A program made the translations under genes and the position numbers. Below the pieces are notes generated by a model. It was not told where the DNA came from. It saw only the letters and a program-made list of their open reading frames with translations, and did no database searches. Below, one piece after another: positions 22,799-34,523 of a stretch of 64,000 bases of DNA. The stretch is taken from contig CM048840.1 in NCBI GenBank assembly GCA_026545765.1, positions 44,040,959-44,104,958 on the forward strand, given 5' to 3'. This stretch comes from Plantago major. Taxonomy: Eukaryota > Streptophyta > Magnoliopsida > Lamiales > Plantaginaceae. The number at the start of each line of letters is the position of its first letter. Position 1 is the stretch's first letter.

Positions 22799-23529
22799 TG
22801 AAAATGTATGGACCGGGATTTGGTACTTAATGGACCAGTGTATCCAGTATACCAATGAACACTATCACTTAGTGTCTCCGATACACTGGATCAGACATGA
22901 CAAAACAAATCCTAGATGTCTTTAACACACTAAACATGTTTACAATAAAACTCAAATAGATAAACCGTAAAGCACAACGGAAGTCAGGTAGTGTATGTAA
23001 AATACTGGAACAACCTGTGGTGACTCGTATAGTCCCGACACCAAAACTCAACAAAAATGAAACTTACACTAAGAAGTATACTATGAGTAGATTAGTGTAT
23101 TCAGTACACCTAAGAACACTATTACAAAGTGTCTTTAATATACTGAATTAAACAGAGTATTAATTAGAACAATTAACACACTAACACACTAACTAATCTA
23201 CTGAAATAATCAAGATCACAGCAGAAAGTAAGAGCACCAATGTAAGTTTTCTAGTGGGTTAACATATTATAAACCACCGAGCCTCAAGGCAAAAGAATCC
23301 ACTATAATGTAATAACGGATTACAAAAATAATTCCCAACTTAATCAAAGTGATTAAGCTGTGAATAAACCACTAAGCAGTTGAATTGAACTAACAATCCT
23401 AATCTAGTAAAAAGGCTAGACAAAGCTTAGAAAATTGTCAAATATGCAAGGTGTTATGAATACACTCGGAGACAGCTCAAAACTCACGTACTTGAATGAA
23501 CTGACTTCTGGCTTTATATATAGCCTTAC
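22799..23529 (-). repeat. S3 5' LTR, 3' part (731 bp)
   Basis: On the minus strand it ends CCATACATTTTCA. A TATATATAAAG motif near 23513-23523 suggests the promoter, right at the cut where S1' inserted. The 22850-23160 part is rich in related words such as GTGTATCCAGTATACC, GATACACTGGATC and GTGTATTCAGTACAC. Confidence 0.7.
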
Positions 23530-24466
23530 TGTTAGAATTATCTGTTTAGATTTTGATCAGTAAACCCTAATGACTTATCTTAGTTCAGAAAATAAACTAG
23601 TACTCTTAGTTCACTTGAACATTGTAAAAGAGGAAGCTTACTGAGTATGTTAGTCTAGCAAATCTTGTATAGGATGTTAGGTCTCTGAATGTAATTTTTA
23701 TATCATTGAAGAAGACCAAGACGCAAACATCCAGCAAAAGGAACTAATTATTGAAGATCATGAGACTACACAAGATTGCTAAAGACTAAGGAGAAATGTC
23801 TCCATAGAATGCTTGGCTCAGATACCTTGAAGAAATTAAGTGTCTTTGGAAGACAAGTATTTCAATAGGTTTCTGATACACAAAGCTCACGAGTAAGGAT
23901 ATGCAAAGACTCAGATAGCTTGCATTTTTCCGTCGAGACTACAGGACAAAAGTTAGTACAACGCATTAATTACGCAGACAACGATGTCTGAACAAAAGAG
24001 AAAATCTCTGTAAAGAGACAAAGCTCACTGTCGTACTATCTTCAGATATCAATAGTTTGAATTACATTGTGCCTAACAGATACTATTCAAACGGCATGAT
24101 TCTCAACTATAAATATCACCACTTAGAATGCTTGAAAACACACCTCAGACTGAACATCACTTGCGAAATACTTTCAAGCATACAAGCCTTCTACCTACTT
24201 ACTCTCTAGCTTTCTGTTGCGACTAAATCTCTTGATTTCTAAGTAGCACGAAAGTTCTAAGTGTCCTGATCCTTAACAAGCATTGTTTATTGTGAAAGAG
24301 TTGAATCCAAAGATCAAGTTGCGACTGATATCTGAGATTCATTCTGTTGAACATACAACAAAGATTTGGGTCAGTAAAGAACAACTTACCGTACATTGTG
24401 AAGTGTATTAAGTAAGATTGATTCTATAGAGCTCTCTAAGATAAATGAATAAGTTATAAGAGCTAG
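23530..24466 (+). repeat. S1' 5' LTR, left part
   Basis: It aligns with the minus-strand sense of the S1 LTRs from TGTTAG onward (shared TTTAGATTTTGATCAG, GTATAGGATGTTAGGTCTCTG). A TATA box TATAAATA is at 24108-24115. The last bases GCTAG (24462-24466) are the target duplication of A3. Confidence 0.88.
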
Positions 24467-25793
24467 TGATGTGCACTTAGAGATTTCGTTTTCCGTTGTA
24501 GAACCTGTAATCTCCAAATACAATCAAGATTAAATGTAAAAGTCGGAACTTCTCAAATCCACTGTTTATAGCAGAAAGTTGACTCGGGATGTCGTTCTCC
24601 ACGGACACTTAGCATAGGAACAAGCAAATATCGTTGTGATTGAATGCGAAAAGTAAACAGTTTCTTATCTCAGACAAAATAATCAGTTTGCAGTAAACCC
24701 TAAATTGCTTTTGTTCTAAATCAATAGTTGACAGGAGTAAAGGTTTCCCAACCTCCCTCTGCTATGATACTCCCAACTTTCTAGTTAAAATCCTACATAG
24801 TTACCTCTAACGACAACAAGGCATAATACTATAGTGCTCAAGGCGCAGTCAGCATGAGTATCCCTACTCAGTTCAATGAAACTACTGTGTCACTCAGCAG
24901 AAACATCACACCACCAAGGATGTATAGAGTTGTATAACCACGATTTATGTCAAATAACTATTCCATTAACATATCCCGGTATGTAAAGAAGTAGCAAAAG
25001 TAGAGTTACGGCGGTTCGCCTTTACAAAAGGAAATTAGCTACTCATAGTAATCAAAGAACAGTAATCGAAATCTAAGAAGAAAGGAAAAAGAAGCTTAGT
25101 CTCTAATGATCTTGATGTCTTCGTGTTTCTCCTCCTAGGGTTTTCTCCTTCTAGGTGCCTGACGGCCAGCGGGTTGGGGTTTCACTTCCCCGAGGACTGG
25201 TTCTCTCTTAAGGAGAGCTGCTTTGTGGATTCTAAGACCCCTGAGGTCTTATTTAGAGGTGAAATTTCAATCTCCAAACCGCCATTCTTCAATAAGGAAG
25301 GTTTAGGAAGGCGGGCCTCAGCCTGACAGGCCAACAGAGTAGCCCAGCAGAAATCAGCAAGGTGACTGTGGCCGCCTGGTGGCAGCAGTGACCCCTACTG
25401 CGGTCCCCTGGCGGCCGCCATCTTCGATTGTGGCAGCTTCGAATCTGTTTTCTTCGTTCTTCAATTTCGGGCTTCGTAACTTCGTTTCCTCGGAAAGTGG
25501 TCTTCTACAAAGTTGTTCCTCCTTCAATTATCTTCGTATCGGTTGGTTGCATGATATTTTTTGACTCCTCTAACTCCGTGCATGGCTGATCCGGTGTATT
25601 TGCTTCCTTTTTCCGATTTGGCATAATTATGCCGTTTTAGTGCTTGAAATTGTGCAAATCCTCAAAACCGCAATCATGACCTACATAAAACACGCAAAGT
25701 TGGTAATTAACCATAAAAAATACAAATATTGCATCTAGGGCCAAAAACGAGGGTCTAAAAGTATGCTATATCGCACATTTCATTGTCATATCA
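24467..25793 (-). repeat. A3 3' LTR, 1327 bp
   Basis: In plus-strand view it begins TGATGTGCAC and ends CATATCA. The TATA position at 25250-25257 reads TCTAAATA on the minus strand, a mutated form of the TATAAATA kept in the 5' LTR. The promoter-proximal segment (25360-25430) is a GC-rich repeat with GGCGGCCGCC. Confidence 0.9.
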
Positions 25794-25809
25794 CACCCCC
25801 AAACCAGTT
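25794..25809 (-). promoter_or_regulatory. A3 polypurine tract
   Basis: On the minus strand AAACTGGTTTGGGGGTG-type sequence directly abuts the 3' LTR, identical in core to A1. Confidence 0.8.
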
Positions 25810-26464
25810 TCTTGCTCATCCTCGGGCAAGGCAAAAACGATAATTAAGAAGTGACCATGAAATGAGCAGCAAGAATAAACCACAACATAGACAAGTAGTC
25901 AGTTTCAAGGTTCCAAACTCTACTGATTTGCTTAGTTTCTGCTCCAACTTCATGACTCCACAGCAAACAAGTAACAAGTAAGCATCACTTACTACAGCCA
26001 GCGGTTAAAAGTGTAACCCATTGTCCTTACAGGTGTACTTCAAAATCATTACCTCGTGGTAACGTTATGCAATCCTACTCCCAAAAGTCAAGACACAAAT
26101 CAAAGTAGTACTCAGGTTGGCTAGGTAAGTAAATCAGGGTGGATAATATAAAGAGGAGGGAAAGGCTAAGTATCATTAGAAGATAACAAGGTAGAATAAA
26201 AGGGTACTTCAGGGGGACTTATCCTTTCGGACACCGAGCTCCTTCCTTCGACTTCGTCTCATCGTCATGATAAATCTTCAGCTTCTCTTCTATCATCGTA
26301 ACCACTCCATCGGTTGCTTCACACATAGACTACTTGCTCCTTTATTTTTTATTTTTTTTTATTTTTGGCATTCTATTTTTTGCAGTCGTTTTACTGACCC
26401 GTATGCTTTTGGTTAGCCATCATTGGGCTCTTTTAGTCTCTACATTTTTTGGTAGTGTCTGTTC

Positions 26465-26569
26465 TACCGAATTCCGCAGTTTTGTGCGTGCTGGTTTGGT
26501 ATACATGCCATCAACCCTCACGGATATGTAGCTTTTTAGGGCCACGCCAGTATGTGGGTAGTATCTGTA
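26465..26569 (-). other. Conserved ~105-nt block, A3 copy
   Basis: On the minus strand it reads CGTGAGGGTTGATGGC, AAACC and CACGCACAAAACTGC. The closing hairpin is weakened (GTGC to CTGC). Upstream of the core A1 and A3 differ by a 1-base insertion, so a long common reading frame is not kept. Confidence 0.6.
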
Positions 26570-27387
26570 ACATGCCCAACACGAAAATGGTGGTCACAAG
26601 GACCATAGATACACTCCGAGACTTTTGTACCTTTGCTTTTTTCAGTACTCTCTTTTTTTTTTTTTTTTTTGGAGCAAGAGCTAGTGATTTTTAGCACCAG
26701 AAATAAATAGTAGAGTTACCTTTCGATGATGATCATCTTCCACTTCTCCCCCAAACCAATTTATCGAACTGGGGTCAGGGTTTTTCTTCTCTTCTTTCCC
26801 CCAAACCTGTTCTCGATCATGATCAAAACGTGATTCTCCTCCATTCTTTGGAACTCGTTGCTTTGTTTCTTCGTTCAAGCTCGGTGGTAGTTTTTTGTCC
26901 CCGCTTAAGTAAAGCAAGTATAGTATACATGGTGGAGTTTCATAAAGGCTCAAAGGGCTTTCAGCGGGGTTAGTGAAAGGTATACAAAAAGGATTCATGA
27001 AGGTGAGCACCACTAATCATATTCATGTTGTTGACAAATAAAGACTCAAGGGTAGCAGTGTTCACACGGGTGCACACAGGACTTTCAATTAGAGTAGCAA
27101 GCAAACTCACTCAACAAAGTAGCATGGGTCGAATTCAGTCAGAGCATATATTCAGCAAACAGCAAAGTAGAAAAGAAAATCCACCGCCCCCTATCCTAGT
27201 CATGGCTCAAACTTGGTACTCTACTATGTGCGAGTATTTAAGGTTATATCATACCGAGTAATTTAACAAGTAGCAATCAAATTCCTCCCACAAACCTAGC
27301 TAACAGCAGATAGGAAAACTAGGAAAGTATAGAGAAAAAAGAAAAGATACTCCCCTCTCAGTGCCGTGCTTCCATGGAGAAATGCAT
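26570..27387 (-). other. A3 3' non-coding region
   Basis: There is no supported gene. A poly-T run of about 22 (26650-26671) and pieces matching 3988-4912 of A1 are present. Open plus-strand frames here are shadows. Confidence 0.5.
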
Positions 27388-28583
27388 CTAGGATGGAGGA
27401 TCATCCGCTGGTGGAGTGAATAAATCATCCTGGCTTCCAAAGTAGCTGCTTGGTCATGTTCCAGGTGGCGGATGGAACGGTGGCTGCGGGTAGCATGGTG
27501 GATAGTTATGCTTAGGGTAGTTCGGATAACATGCTTCCAGGAAGGCCATTTCCTGCTGAACTTGAAGACAACTCAGGTACGAATTCCACTCCCTTCTTTG
27601 CCAGTTAGCGTACATCTCCTCTCGCTGTCTTATCTCTTCTTGCTGGTTGGCATGGCATTTGTCCAAGAAAGCTTGCATATGGCCTAGATCAAAATCTCCT
27701 TGATGCTCGTCCCTCCTTTCCCTTGCTTCCCGAACCGCTTCCCGGTGTGTGGTGAACAAACGTTCAACCCTCCTTATAGTGAATGGTTCGGTAAGAGCCA
27801 CGTTTCATGTGCCTTTCATCTCCACTCCGTTCTCCTTGCAGATCCTTTTATTAAACCTGGAAAGGGGAGATTCCTCCTATGGTTTCCTTTAAGCGAAAGC
27901 ATTTCTTCCATGATGATCCACCCAATGTCAACGTGGTGTCTTGTCATTATTGAGTAAACCAGTAATGCCTCCTCAGCGTCGACTCCCAATTCTCGTTTCC
28001 TTGGTCAGATGTTGGCGCGCACAAACTGCACCCAAAACCTGGCATAGTCGTTAAGGGCTGTCTTCGGTATGTCCCTTTGTAAGTCATCTTCTTTATAATC
28101 ACTCCTGAAAAGCATGTTGTGGATTTCATCTCTCACTTTCTCGTAGCTCAAGTCGGAGTGCGGGGGTTCAACAATATTCGGCAACTTGTCCTTCTTCGGA
28201 GTCTCATAGAACTTGTTGATAGTCTGAGGCCCGAACGTGAACTCGACTCCCCTTACGGTGACAGGAGGAAGCTCCCTCTCATCATCTAAGTCGTCCACCT
28301 CCAGTTGGAAGAACTCCGCATAGAACTCCTTGAATATGTCGAGGTTGTAGCCATCGAGACAAGTAGTGAAGGGTCCCCATCCTTGTGCGTGCAATCGCGA
28401 GAGCATCCAGTTGAAATTCTCTCTTGAGGAGAATTTGATGTCGATGTTTCTTTCAAGGGCTACTCCTTGGTTTCTGTTTACTTCTAACCATGCATGGGCT
28501 TCCTTCGAGAGCGAAAGGCGAGTAGCACTCTTCCCGGGCCTTCCTCTCTTCTTGCTTGACTACCCCACTTGTGCTTTCCTCAT
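27388..28583 (-). pseudogene. A3 post-pol ORF, 'putative plant transposon protein'
   Basis: The ATG at 28583 follows the intron acceptor by 5 bp. A TAG eight codons in is the first break. The well-kept part reads KEAHAWLEVNRNQGVAL, NFNWMLSRLHAQGWGPF, FGPQTINKFYETPKKDK and DYARFWVQFVRANI, then shifts frame near 28010. The C-terminal part (27454-27801) has TEPFTIRRVERLF, a charged helix with REARERRDEHQGD, and a Y/P-rich end PPFHPPPGT. The stop after PPPGT is also present in A1 and is followed by about 20 conserved codons ending DDPPS. Assigned to the same Transposase_32-like family as in A1. Confidence 0.75.
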
Positions 28584-28588
28584 GGTAC

Positions 28589-29211
28589 CTAGGTTCAAAA
28601 AAGTGTGTGAGATAGGATGTTTGGAGCTAAATCTATTCTAAGGCTAACATGCAAATCCATTGGGATTTCTTCTCCCCCAAACCTAGTGTTTGGCACATCA
28701 TGCATTCCAAATCTTAGCTTGTAATAAGACTAATAGCTACTCCAAAACGATTCAAGAACTAGTCACATAAACTCAATTCCTCAAGGTGTCAAGTATCAAA
28801 TTGGAGAGCATCATGCATATGAAGGATCAACTTAATAGCATATGGCTTAGCAAGTATGTTTCCTAAGTATAAATCATCAAGTAAAAACCATACGAGCATA
28901 TAATCGAAACATAAAGAAGTCATTAAGAGAATTCGTTTCCTTGAGGCATTTCATCAAACACTTGGTGGGCATGAACAAAAACTCTCAATTTCTCTAACAA
29001 GTTGCCAAATCTCTACCAATACAAGTGATAACAGTCTAAACTCTACTAGTAAGCATGTAATCTCATCAATAATTAACACCCATATCAATCAAATGAAGCA
29101 TGTAATTGCAAAGCACCAAAGAAGTATGAAGAAAGTGCAAGCAAAGAGTTAAAGGATTTAAACTTGATAATGAAGGTGAAATTGAGATGAACAAGAGTAG
29201 AGATCACTCAC
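28589..29211 (-). other. A3 probable intron ahead of the post-pol ORF
   Basis: Donor CATCAG|GTGAGTG at 29211 and acceptor GAACCTAG at 28589 bound 623 bp, against 624 bp in A1. Both sites are at homologous positions. A T-rich acceptor tract is conserved. Confidence 0.6.
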
Positions 29212-29663
29212 CTGATGTTGTTGATGAATGTATAAGCTAAGAATGCAATGGGTAAGTGCAAAATATTAAGAAAGTGAATATTTTGGAAGTAAAATGAAGT
29301 TGGGGAATTTTGACCATCATTTGCGATCATTGGCGATCATGATGCAAATACCACTGCTCTCGACGCGCTAGTTTCCGCGTTTTCGACTCTTTTTGGTTTT
29401 TCGGTTTTTTAAAAAGCAAACATACTAAAAAAAAAATTTGAAAATGATTTTGAAAAGTTTTTCGAAAAATAATTTTGGCACGGAAAACGAGAAAAGGACG
29501 AAAAATGAAAATGCAAAAGTAAATGCGTAATAGTAAACGTGACCTTGGGTTGCCTCCCAAGAAGAGCTTGTTTTAGGTCTTATAGCTCGACCCCTGGTTT
29601 CATGATGGCTTATGTGTCGAGGGTTAAACCCTCGATTCCATTGAAGCAATTGTCCATCCATTC
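29212..29663 (-). other. A3 leader exon and pol C-terminal remnant
   Basis: On the minus strand the stretch holds a LKQALLGRQP-type reading (29540-29590), a T-rich block, and a short segment with palindromic TTGCGATCATTGGCGATCA (29320-29345), where A1 instead has a GCGGTCGACTG word. No intact gene is present. Confidence 0.5.
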
Positions 29664-30535
29664 CTATGTTGCGTAGCCCGAATCCTCTATCCAACATTTC
29701 ATCTCTTCTCCCTCGATCTCATCTAGCTCCGGATCCTCGTCGATGTGAAAAGTAAAGTCCAAGTAGTCATTGGTTTCCTCCGGGCTGTCCCATTCACCCT
29801 CACTCTCAGCAGATCTGCTTCTCCAGTTTTTGTGCTCCGACTCGAAGTGTTCGTCGGGGATCGATGGAAGAGTATTTTCAGCTGATTCTTCTCTTATCTC
29901 CCAGTACGTCTTGAATAGATCCATCGGTTCTAGCAAATTTTCAAAAGGGACCACCAATTCTTCTTCAGAGTCCATCCACCAGTCGTCTATGGAGAAATTG
30001 ATTCTTGCTGCCCTTGCCACCTCCAGAGTCTCACTCGGAGTCCCCATTACTATCAGGTGATTTGATATATTCATCGAAATCTCCCTTCTTGCCACGTTGA
30101 TAATGGTGTTGGTGGTGGCCATAAAAGGTCTTCCCAGAGGCATGGTGTTATTGTACGGGTCTTCGCAGTCCACAATCAGGTAGTCCACAAGAATATCGAG
30201 CCCCTCCAGCTGAGTAATCACATTATGTACCTTGCCGCAGGCAGTTATAGTAGAGCCATAAGCAACCAGTATGCCGGTCCTTGCTTCCACCATTCCTGTT
30301 AAGCCAAGTTTCTTTTAGACGGCGAGCAGCATCATATTGATGCTGGCTCCTAGATCCAGGGTTCCTGTGGCTGTCTTCCCTTTGATGACAACATCAATGT
30401 TGAAAGCTCCAGGGCCGAGCTTCTTTAGTAGAACTGGTTTTGCCCTTCTTCGGCAGGAGAATCTTTTCCACACCCGAATGCTGAAGGAGAAGGTTTGAGG
30501 CCATTACCTTGCGTCCCTTCGGGGTTCTTCTGTCC
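29664..30535 (-). pseudogene. A3 aspartic protease and acidic tail
   Basis: The active site GTLDLGASINMM is at about 30325-30375, just upstream of a stop at 30316. Then come MVEARTGILVA with LEGLDILVDYLIVDCED, the conserved PLGRPFMATTNTIINV and the tail DDWWMDSEEELVVPFENLLE running to 29664. The tail is acidic and repeats the order seen in A1 and A2. No RT follows. One frameshift separates the active site from the gag side. Confidence 0.78.
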
Positions 30536-30562
30536 AGATTCAGTACGGTTTCCTCTCATAAT

Positions 30563-31634
30563 TCATGTAACCTCGGCAGCTTCAACAATCATCATAGCTC
30601 TCTCGGTGTGACCCGACAGCTTGTCCTTGTTCTGTTGCAGTTCCCCTACTTCTTCGGCGATTTGACCAATCTTCAGCTCCATTCCTCTCAAGGTGTTGTT
30701 GGTTCTTCTAAAGTTATCCTCAGCCTTGGCAATAAAGGAATTGGTCCTTGCGGTAAACTCACCCTGCTGCTTCACAAATTTCCCGATGTCTTCCATCTCC
30801 TTCAGTATGGTATCTATCTTATCTTCCATGAAGGGTGGCTTGAGCAGGTTTTGTGACGGCCTTGGTGGTGGTGTGGGAACAGGTGCCATAGTAAGTGGTC
30901 TAGGTGGTAGTTCGGGTGGGTTTAGGCTAGGTCCAGTACGGTATGATAAAAGAGGGTGTTGAGGGATAAAACTGTTTACCAGTTGGTTCCTCGACCTCCA
31001 TTTCCTTGATTCTTGAACGTAGTGTGCCTCTTCCAGTGGTGTTGGTTCCTCCAGTACTTCATCTACAGTATCCTTCTTCCCCATCCTTATCTCTATAGCT
31101 TCAATCCTCCTGCGGATCTGTTTTCAAGGGGTTTCCTCGATTGCTCTGACCTCCATAGTAGCAGTCCTTCTTCCCCGTCCTTTCTACATAGAGTTCTCAC
31201 TCAGGTTCTCGCACACTTCCCAAATCCTTCTTGCACACTTCCCAAATCCTTCTTGGGGGTGCATCTAGCAGGTTTCCTTGACATGCTCCATCGATGAGTG
31301 CTTGCTTATCGAGTCAATTCCCTTCTAGAAGTTGTTGACCTTGTCAAACAGTGCATAAGAGTGCATAGGGCATATGTTAAGTAGATCCTTGTATCTTTCC
31401 CATGCTTCATCGAAGGTTTCTCTGTCAAATTGGTTGAAGTTTTGGATCTGGCTCTTCAGGTCGGAGGTCTTCTTCAATGGGAAGTATCTGAGCATAAACT
31501 TGTTGAAGACCTCGTCCCATGTAGTCAAACTACTCGGCTGTAGTGAGATAAGCCAGTTCTTCACCTTGTCCTTAAGGCAGCTGGGGAAGACCTTCCATCT
31601 GAGTTGACATTCTGTGAGCCCATTTAGTGGTATA
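30563..31634 (-). pseudogene. gag: A3 gag, C-terminal part
   Basis: This continues the gag interrupted by S1 at 31635. It includes NWLISLQPSSLTTWDEVFNK, RYFPLKKTSDLKSQIQNFNQ, CPMHSYALFDKVNNF with a stop after it, a 22-bp local duplication (31211-31254), and a C-terminal stretch of 170 codons with HYVQESRKWRSRNQ, a PPRP-rich linker and a coiled coil MELKIGQIAEEVGEL. Confidence 0.82.
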
Positions 31635-33240
31635 TGTTGGTCCAGATAACGGCAAAGGAAAAGACTAGGGGGGGGGGGGTGAATAGTCTTTTACAACTTT
31701 TATCGATCAACATAATTTCTCAGATACTGTGAAGATATCTGATACTTAATTTCAGAGAGCGGAAGACTTTTCTGTGATAAGTGCACGTGCTCAGCAAGAT
31801 ATAAGTGTGTAAATACTCAGCAAGGTAAATAAAGCAAGTAATAAGTTGCAGAAAGTAAATAACACAGATTTTTATAGTGGTATTTGAGGGTGGCGTAATC
31901 CCTCAACTAATCCACTCGCCCTTTCTCAGGACTTGAAATTCACTAAGATAGATATTGAGTTCTCCTTACAATAAACCTATCCCTTGATTTCCTTTTACAC
32001 TAGGTTCCCAACAAAGTGTTCCCCTGAGTTATTCCTCGGCTTTCTAAGACAAGTACTTCCTGTACTCAGAAACCTTTGAGCTATTCCTTAGTTTCCCAAA
32101 CTAAGTACTTCCTATGCTCAGTAACCCTTGGAGTTATTCCTTAGTTTCCCAAACTAAGTACTTCCTGTACTCCACGCCGTTTTAAGGTGTTGGTTATGAA
32201 GGTTTGTCAGGTGAGTAGTCTTAATAACTTTCTCAGTTATGTAAGAATACTCTATCGAACAAGAATCACTTAACACACTTCAAAATGTGTGGTGATATGT
32301 TCTTTACTAACCCAAGTCTATGTTAAAGGTTCTGGAGAATGAAACTTAGATACTTGATCTTTTGATTCAACTCCTTCACAGATAGCAATGCTTGTTAAGG
32401 ATCAGGACACTTAGAACTTTTGTGCTACTTAGAATTCAAGAGCTTGGTCGCAACAGTAAGCTAGTGAATAACTAGATCGAAGGCTTGTATGCTTGAAAGA
32501 ATAAGTTCGTAGATGTAAATTCTTGGTGTGTTCAGTGTGTTTTTCAAGCATTCTAAGTGTTGATATTTATAGTTGAAAATCATGCCGTTTGAATAGAGGC
32601 TTAATGAAATTCAAACTATTGATATCTAAAAATAGTACTGCAGAAGACGTTGTCTCTTTTCAAAGATTTCCTCTTTTGTTCAGATGTCTCTGTCTGCGCA
32701 TTTATTGCATTGTACTATTTTTGTCCTGTAGTGACAACGGAACTATGCACGCTTTCTGAAGCATTGCATGTCCCTTTTCAGAGACCTTCACATCTCCAGA
32801 TACCTATTGAAACATTGTTTCCTAGAAACATAGTTTTATCCAGGGTATCTGAGTGTAGATATCTGTGGGCACTTTTCCTCGTTCAGAAACCTTGTGTTCT
32901 CAGATATCTTTTGCAAAACTTGTTTATTAAAAAAACACTTGTTTATTCAAGATATCTGGACATAGGTATCTGATGACCTTCGTCTTCAGCAATCTTGTGC
33001 AGTCTTCAAATCTTCAAAACTTTGTTGAACTCTCCTGCTAGATGCCTTCTTCTTGGTCTTCTTCAAAGATATAAAAATTACATTCAGAGACCTAACATCC
33101 TATACAAGATTTTCTAGACTAACATACTTAGTGATTTTCCTCTTTTACAATGTTCAAGTGAACCAAGAGTACTAACCACCTTTCTGAGATAAGATAAGTC
33201 ATTAGGTTGCTGATCAAAATCTAAACAGATATTCCTAACA
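31635..33240 (-). repeat. S1 3' LTR, 1606 bp
   Basis: In plus view it runs TGTTGGTCCAGATAAC to ATTCCTAACA. A TATA box (TATAAATA, minus) lies at 32564-32571. A run of 12 G is at 31668-31679. Differences from the 5' LTR are a few percent. Confidence 0.92.
32026..32181 (-). repeat. S1 LTR triplicated ~52-bp unit with hairpin
   Basis: Three units start at 32026, 32078 and 32131. Units 2 and 3 hold CTTAGTTTCCCAAACTAAG, a perfect 8-bp stem with a CCC loop. The 5' LTR has the same array at about 46513-46665, and S1' has a shortened form near 60530-60625. Confidence 0.8.
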
Positions 33241-33255
33241 AATTTTCCCCTTTTT
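33241..33255 (-). promoter_or_regulatory. S1 polypurine tract
   Basis: On the minus strand AAAAAGGGGAAAATT abuts the LTR start TGTTAGG. It lies inside a 10-bp inverted repeat CTGATCAAAA (33252-33261 and 33210-33219) that spans the junction. Confidence 0.8.
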
Positions 33256-34164
33256 GATCAGTCAACGATGACTATATTTAAAACCTATTACAACTTGGAA
33301 GAGGGAACAATCTAACACTTAATTATTTCTTATGATCTTTTCAATTCATTTTAATTAAGTGCAGAAAGTAAACATCAACCAAATCACAAGGTGTGATCTT
33401 TGCTGACAAGTTATCTTTTTATAGATTGATATCTGAGAGTAGGTTCATCAGATAAGTTACAAGTAAAGTTACAAATAACTTTTACAATGATAAAACAATA
33501 AAGCACAATCAGCAAGATACAAAATACATAGTTAACTAGGACAACAGGAGTAACCAAGCTCCAAGTAAACATCCTAATTACCCTGTCTTCAAGTCTTCAA
33601 ATCTTCAGCAGCTCCAAGGATCTAATTGCATACTCCCTGTCTCCAAATATTTTGATATCATCTGAGTAGTCATAGAGCAAGGTTCTGACCAACATCTCAG
33701 TGTCTCTGGCATAACCACATACTTCTTTGTATGATTTGGTGGGATTCTTCTTGGCAAAGTGTTTGACCCATAAATACTTTCCCCATTTCCAGGCATGCTC
33801 AATTCTGATATCTGATAGCTTGAAGTAATCATATATATATGATCTTCAGATATCTGATATCACCCTTGTATTAATCTTCAGTCATGTAGAATGACTCAAA
33901 GGGTTCCACAGCAAGTCTTGGCCTTGTGCCTATTCCAGTGAGGTTTGGGACTCAATGCACATCATCAGGTTTTCCATAAGGACATTCATCATTAAGGTCC
34001 TTCCTCATGGCTTAAACTCTCTTGACAACTTCAAAATCCAACCAAGCTTTGTCATGATTGGTGTTGATCAAGATTGGCTTATCTTTTCTCCATGCCATAA
34101 GTTGTTGATGGATGGGTACTGGAAATCCTTTTTCATTTACAAGCAAGTGCTTGAGTTCCAGTAT
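33256..34164 (-). other. S1 region between post-pol ORF and polypurine tract
   Basis: No supported gene is seen. It contains several GATATCTGA words (33421, 33811, 33847) and is AT-rich. Confidence 0.5.
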
Positions 34165-34523
34165 CTAGTATCCATTCCTCTGATGAATACACCTGTTGGA
34201 GGAGGAGTTGTTGTCAGTCTTCACATACTCAATTCTGGCTTCTTCTGGCCTGAGTGGAAGTTGACCTTTTCTTCTTTTAGCTCTCAATCTATTCCTCCTT
34301 TGCCTTGAGTTTTCCCTTGGATTGCTTGAAGAACCACTCTGGATTGACTTGGTATTTCCAGAGGGTGTTTTAGCTGCTATTGGCTTTGCATCTAAGGGCT
34401 CAGTTAGGCTATCAACCTTTCTTCTTTTTCTGTGAAGAGGAGCTTCATCTTCATCATCATCTTCCAGATTTCTCTTGTTAGGTGATTTGCAGCCTTCTTC
34501 ATTGCCCTGGGATTTGATTTGGC

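Larger units (their letters stand above)
20465..23529 (-). mobile_element. S3: decayed SIRE-type copia element
   Basis: Reading on the minus strand: partial 5' LTR (22799-23529), primer site, gag with a large internal deletion, protease and the first part of integrase, then a break at about 20465. The proteins are closest to S2 (shared block LCDDDLK and WHKKLGH.NYRNL). The upstream part of the LTR is cut at 23529/23530 by insertion of S1'. The rest of the LTR is not found beyond 62429. Confidence 0.8.

Noticed and set aside
26334..26531. Plus-strand ORF opposite the A3 conserved block, similar to the minus-strand frame at 4950-5222
   Set aside because: It is the antisense of the conserved block. 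The similarity follows from nucleotide conservation; no start context or domain supports it.
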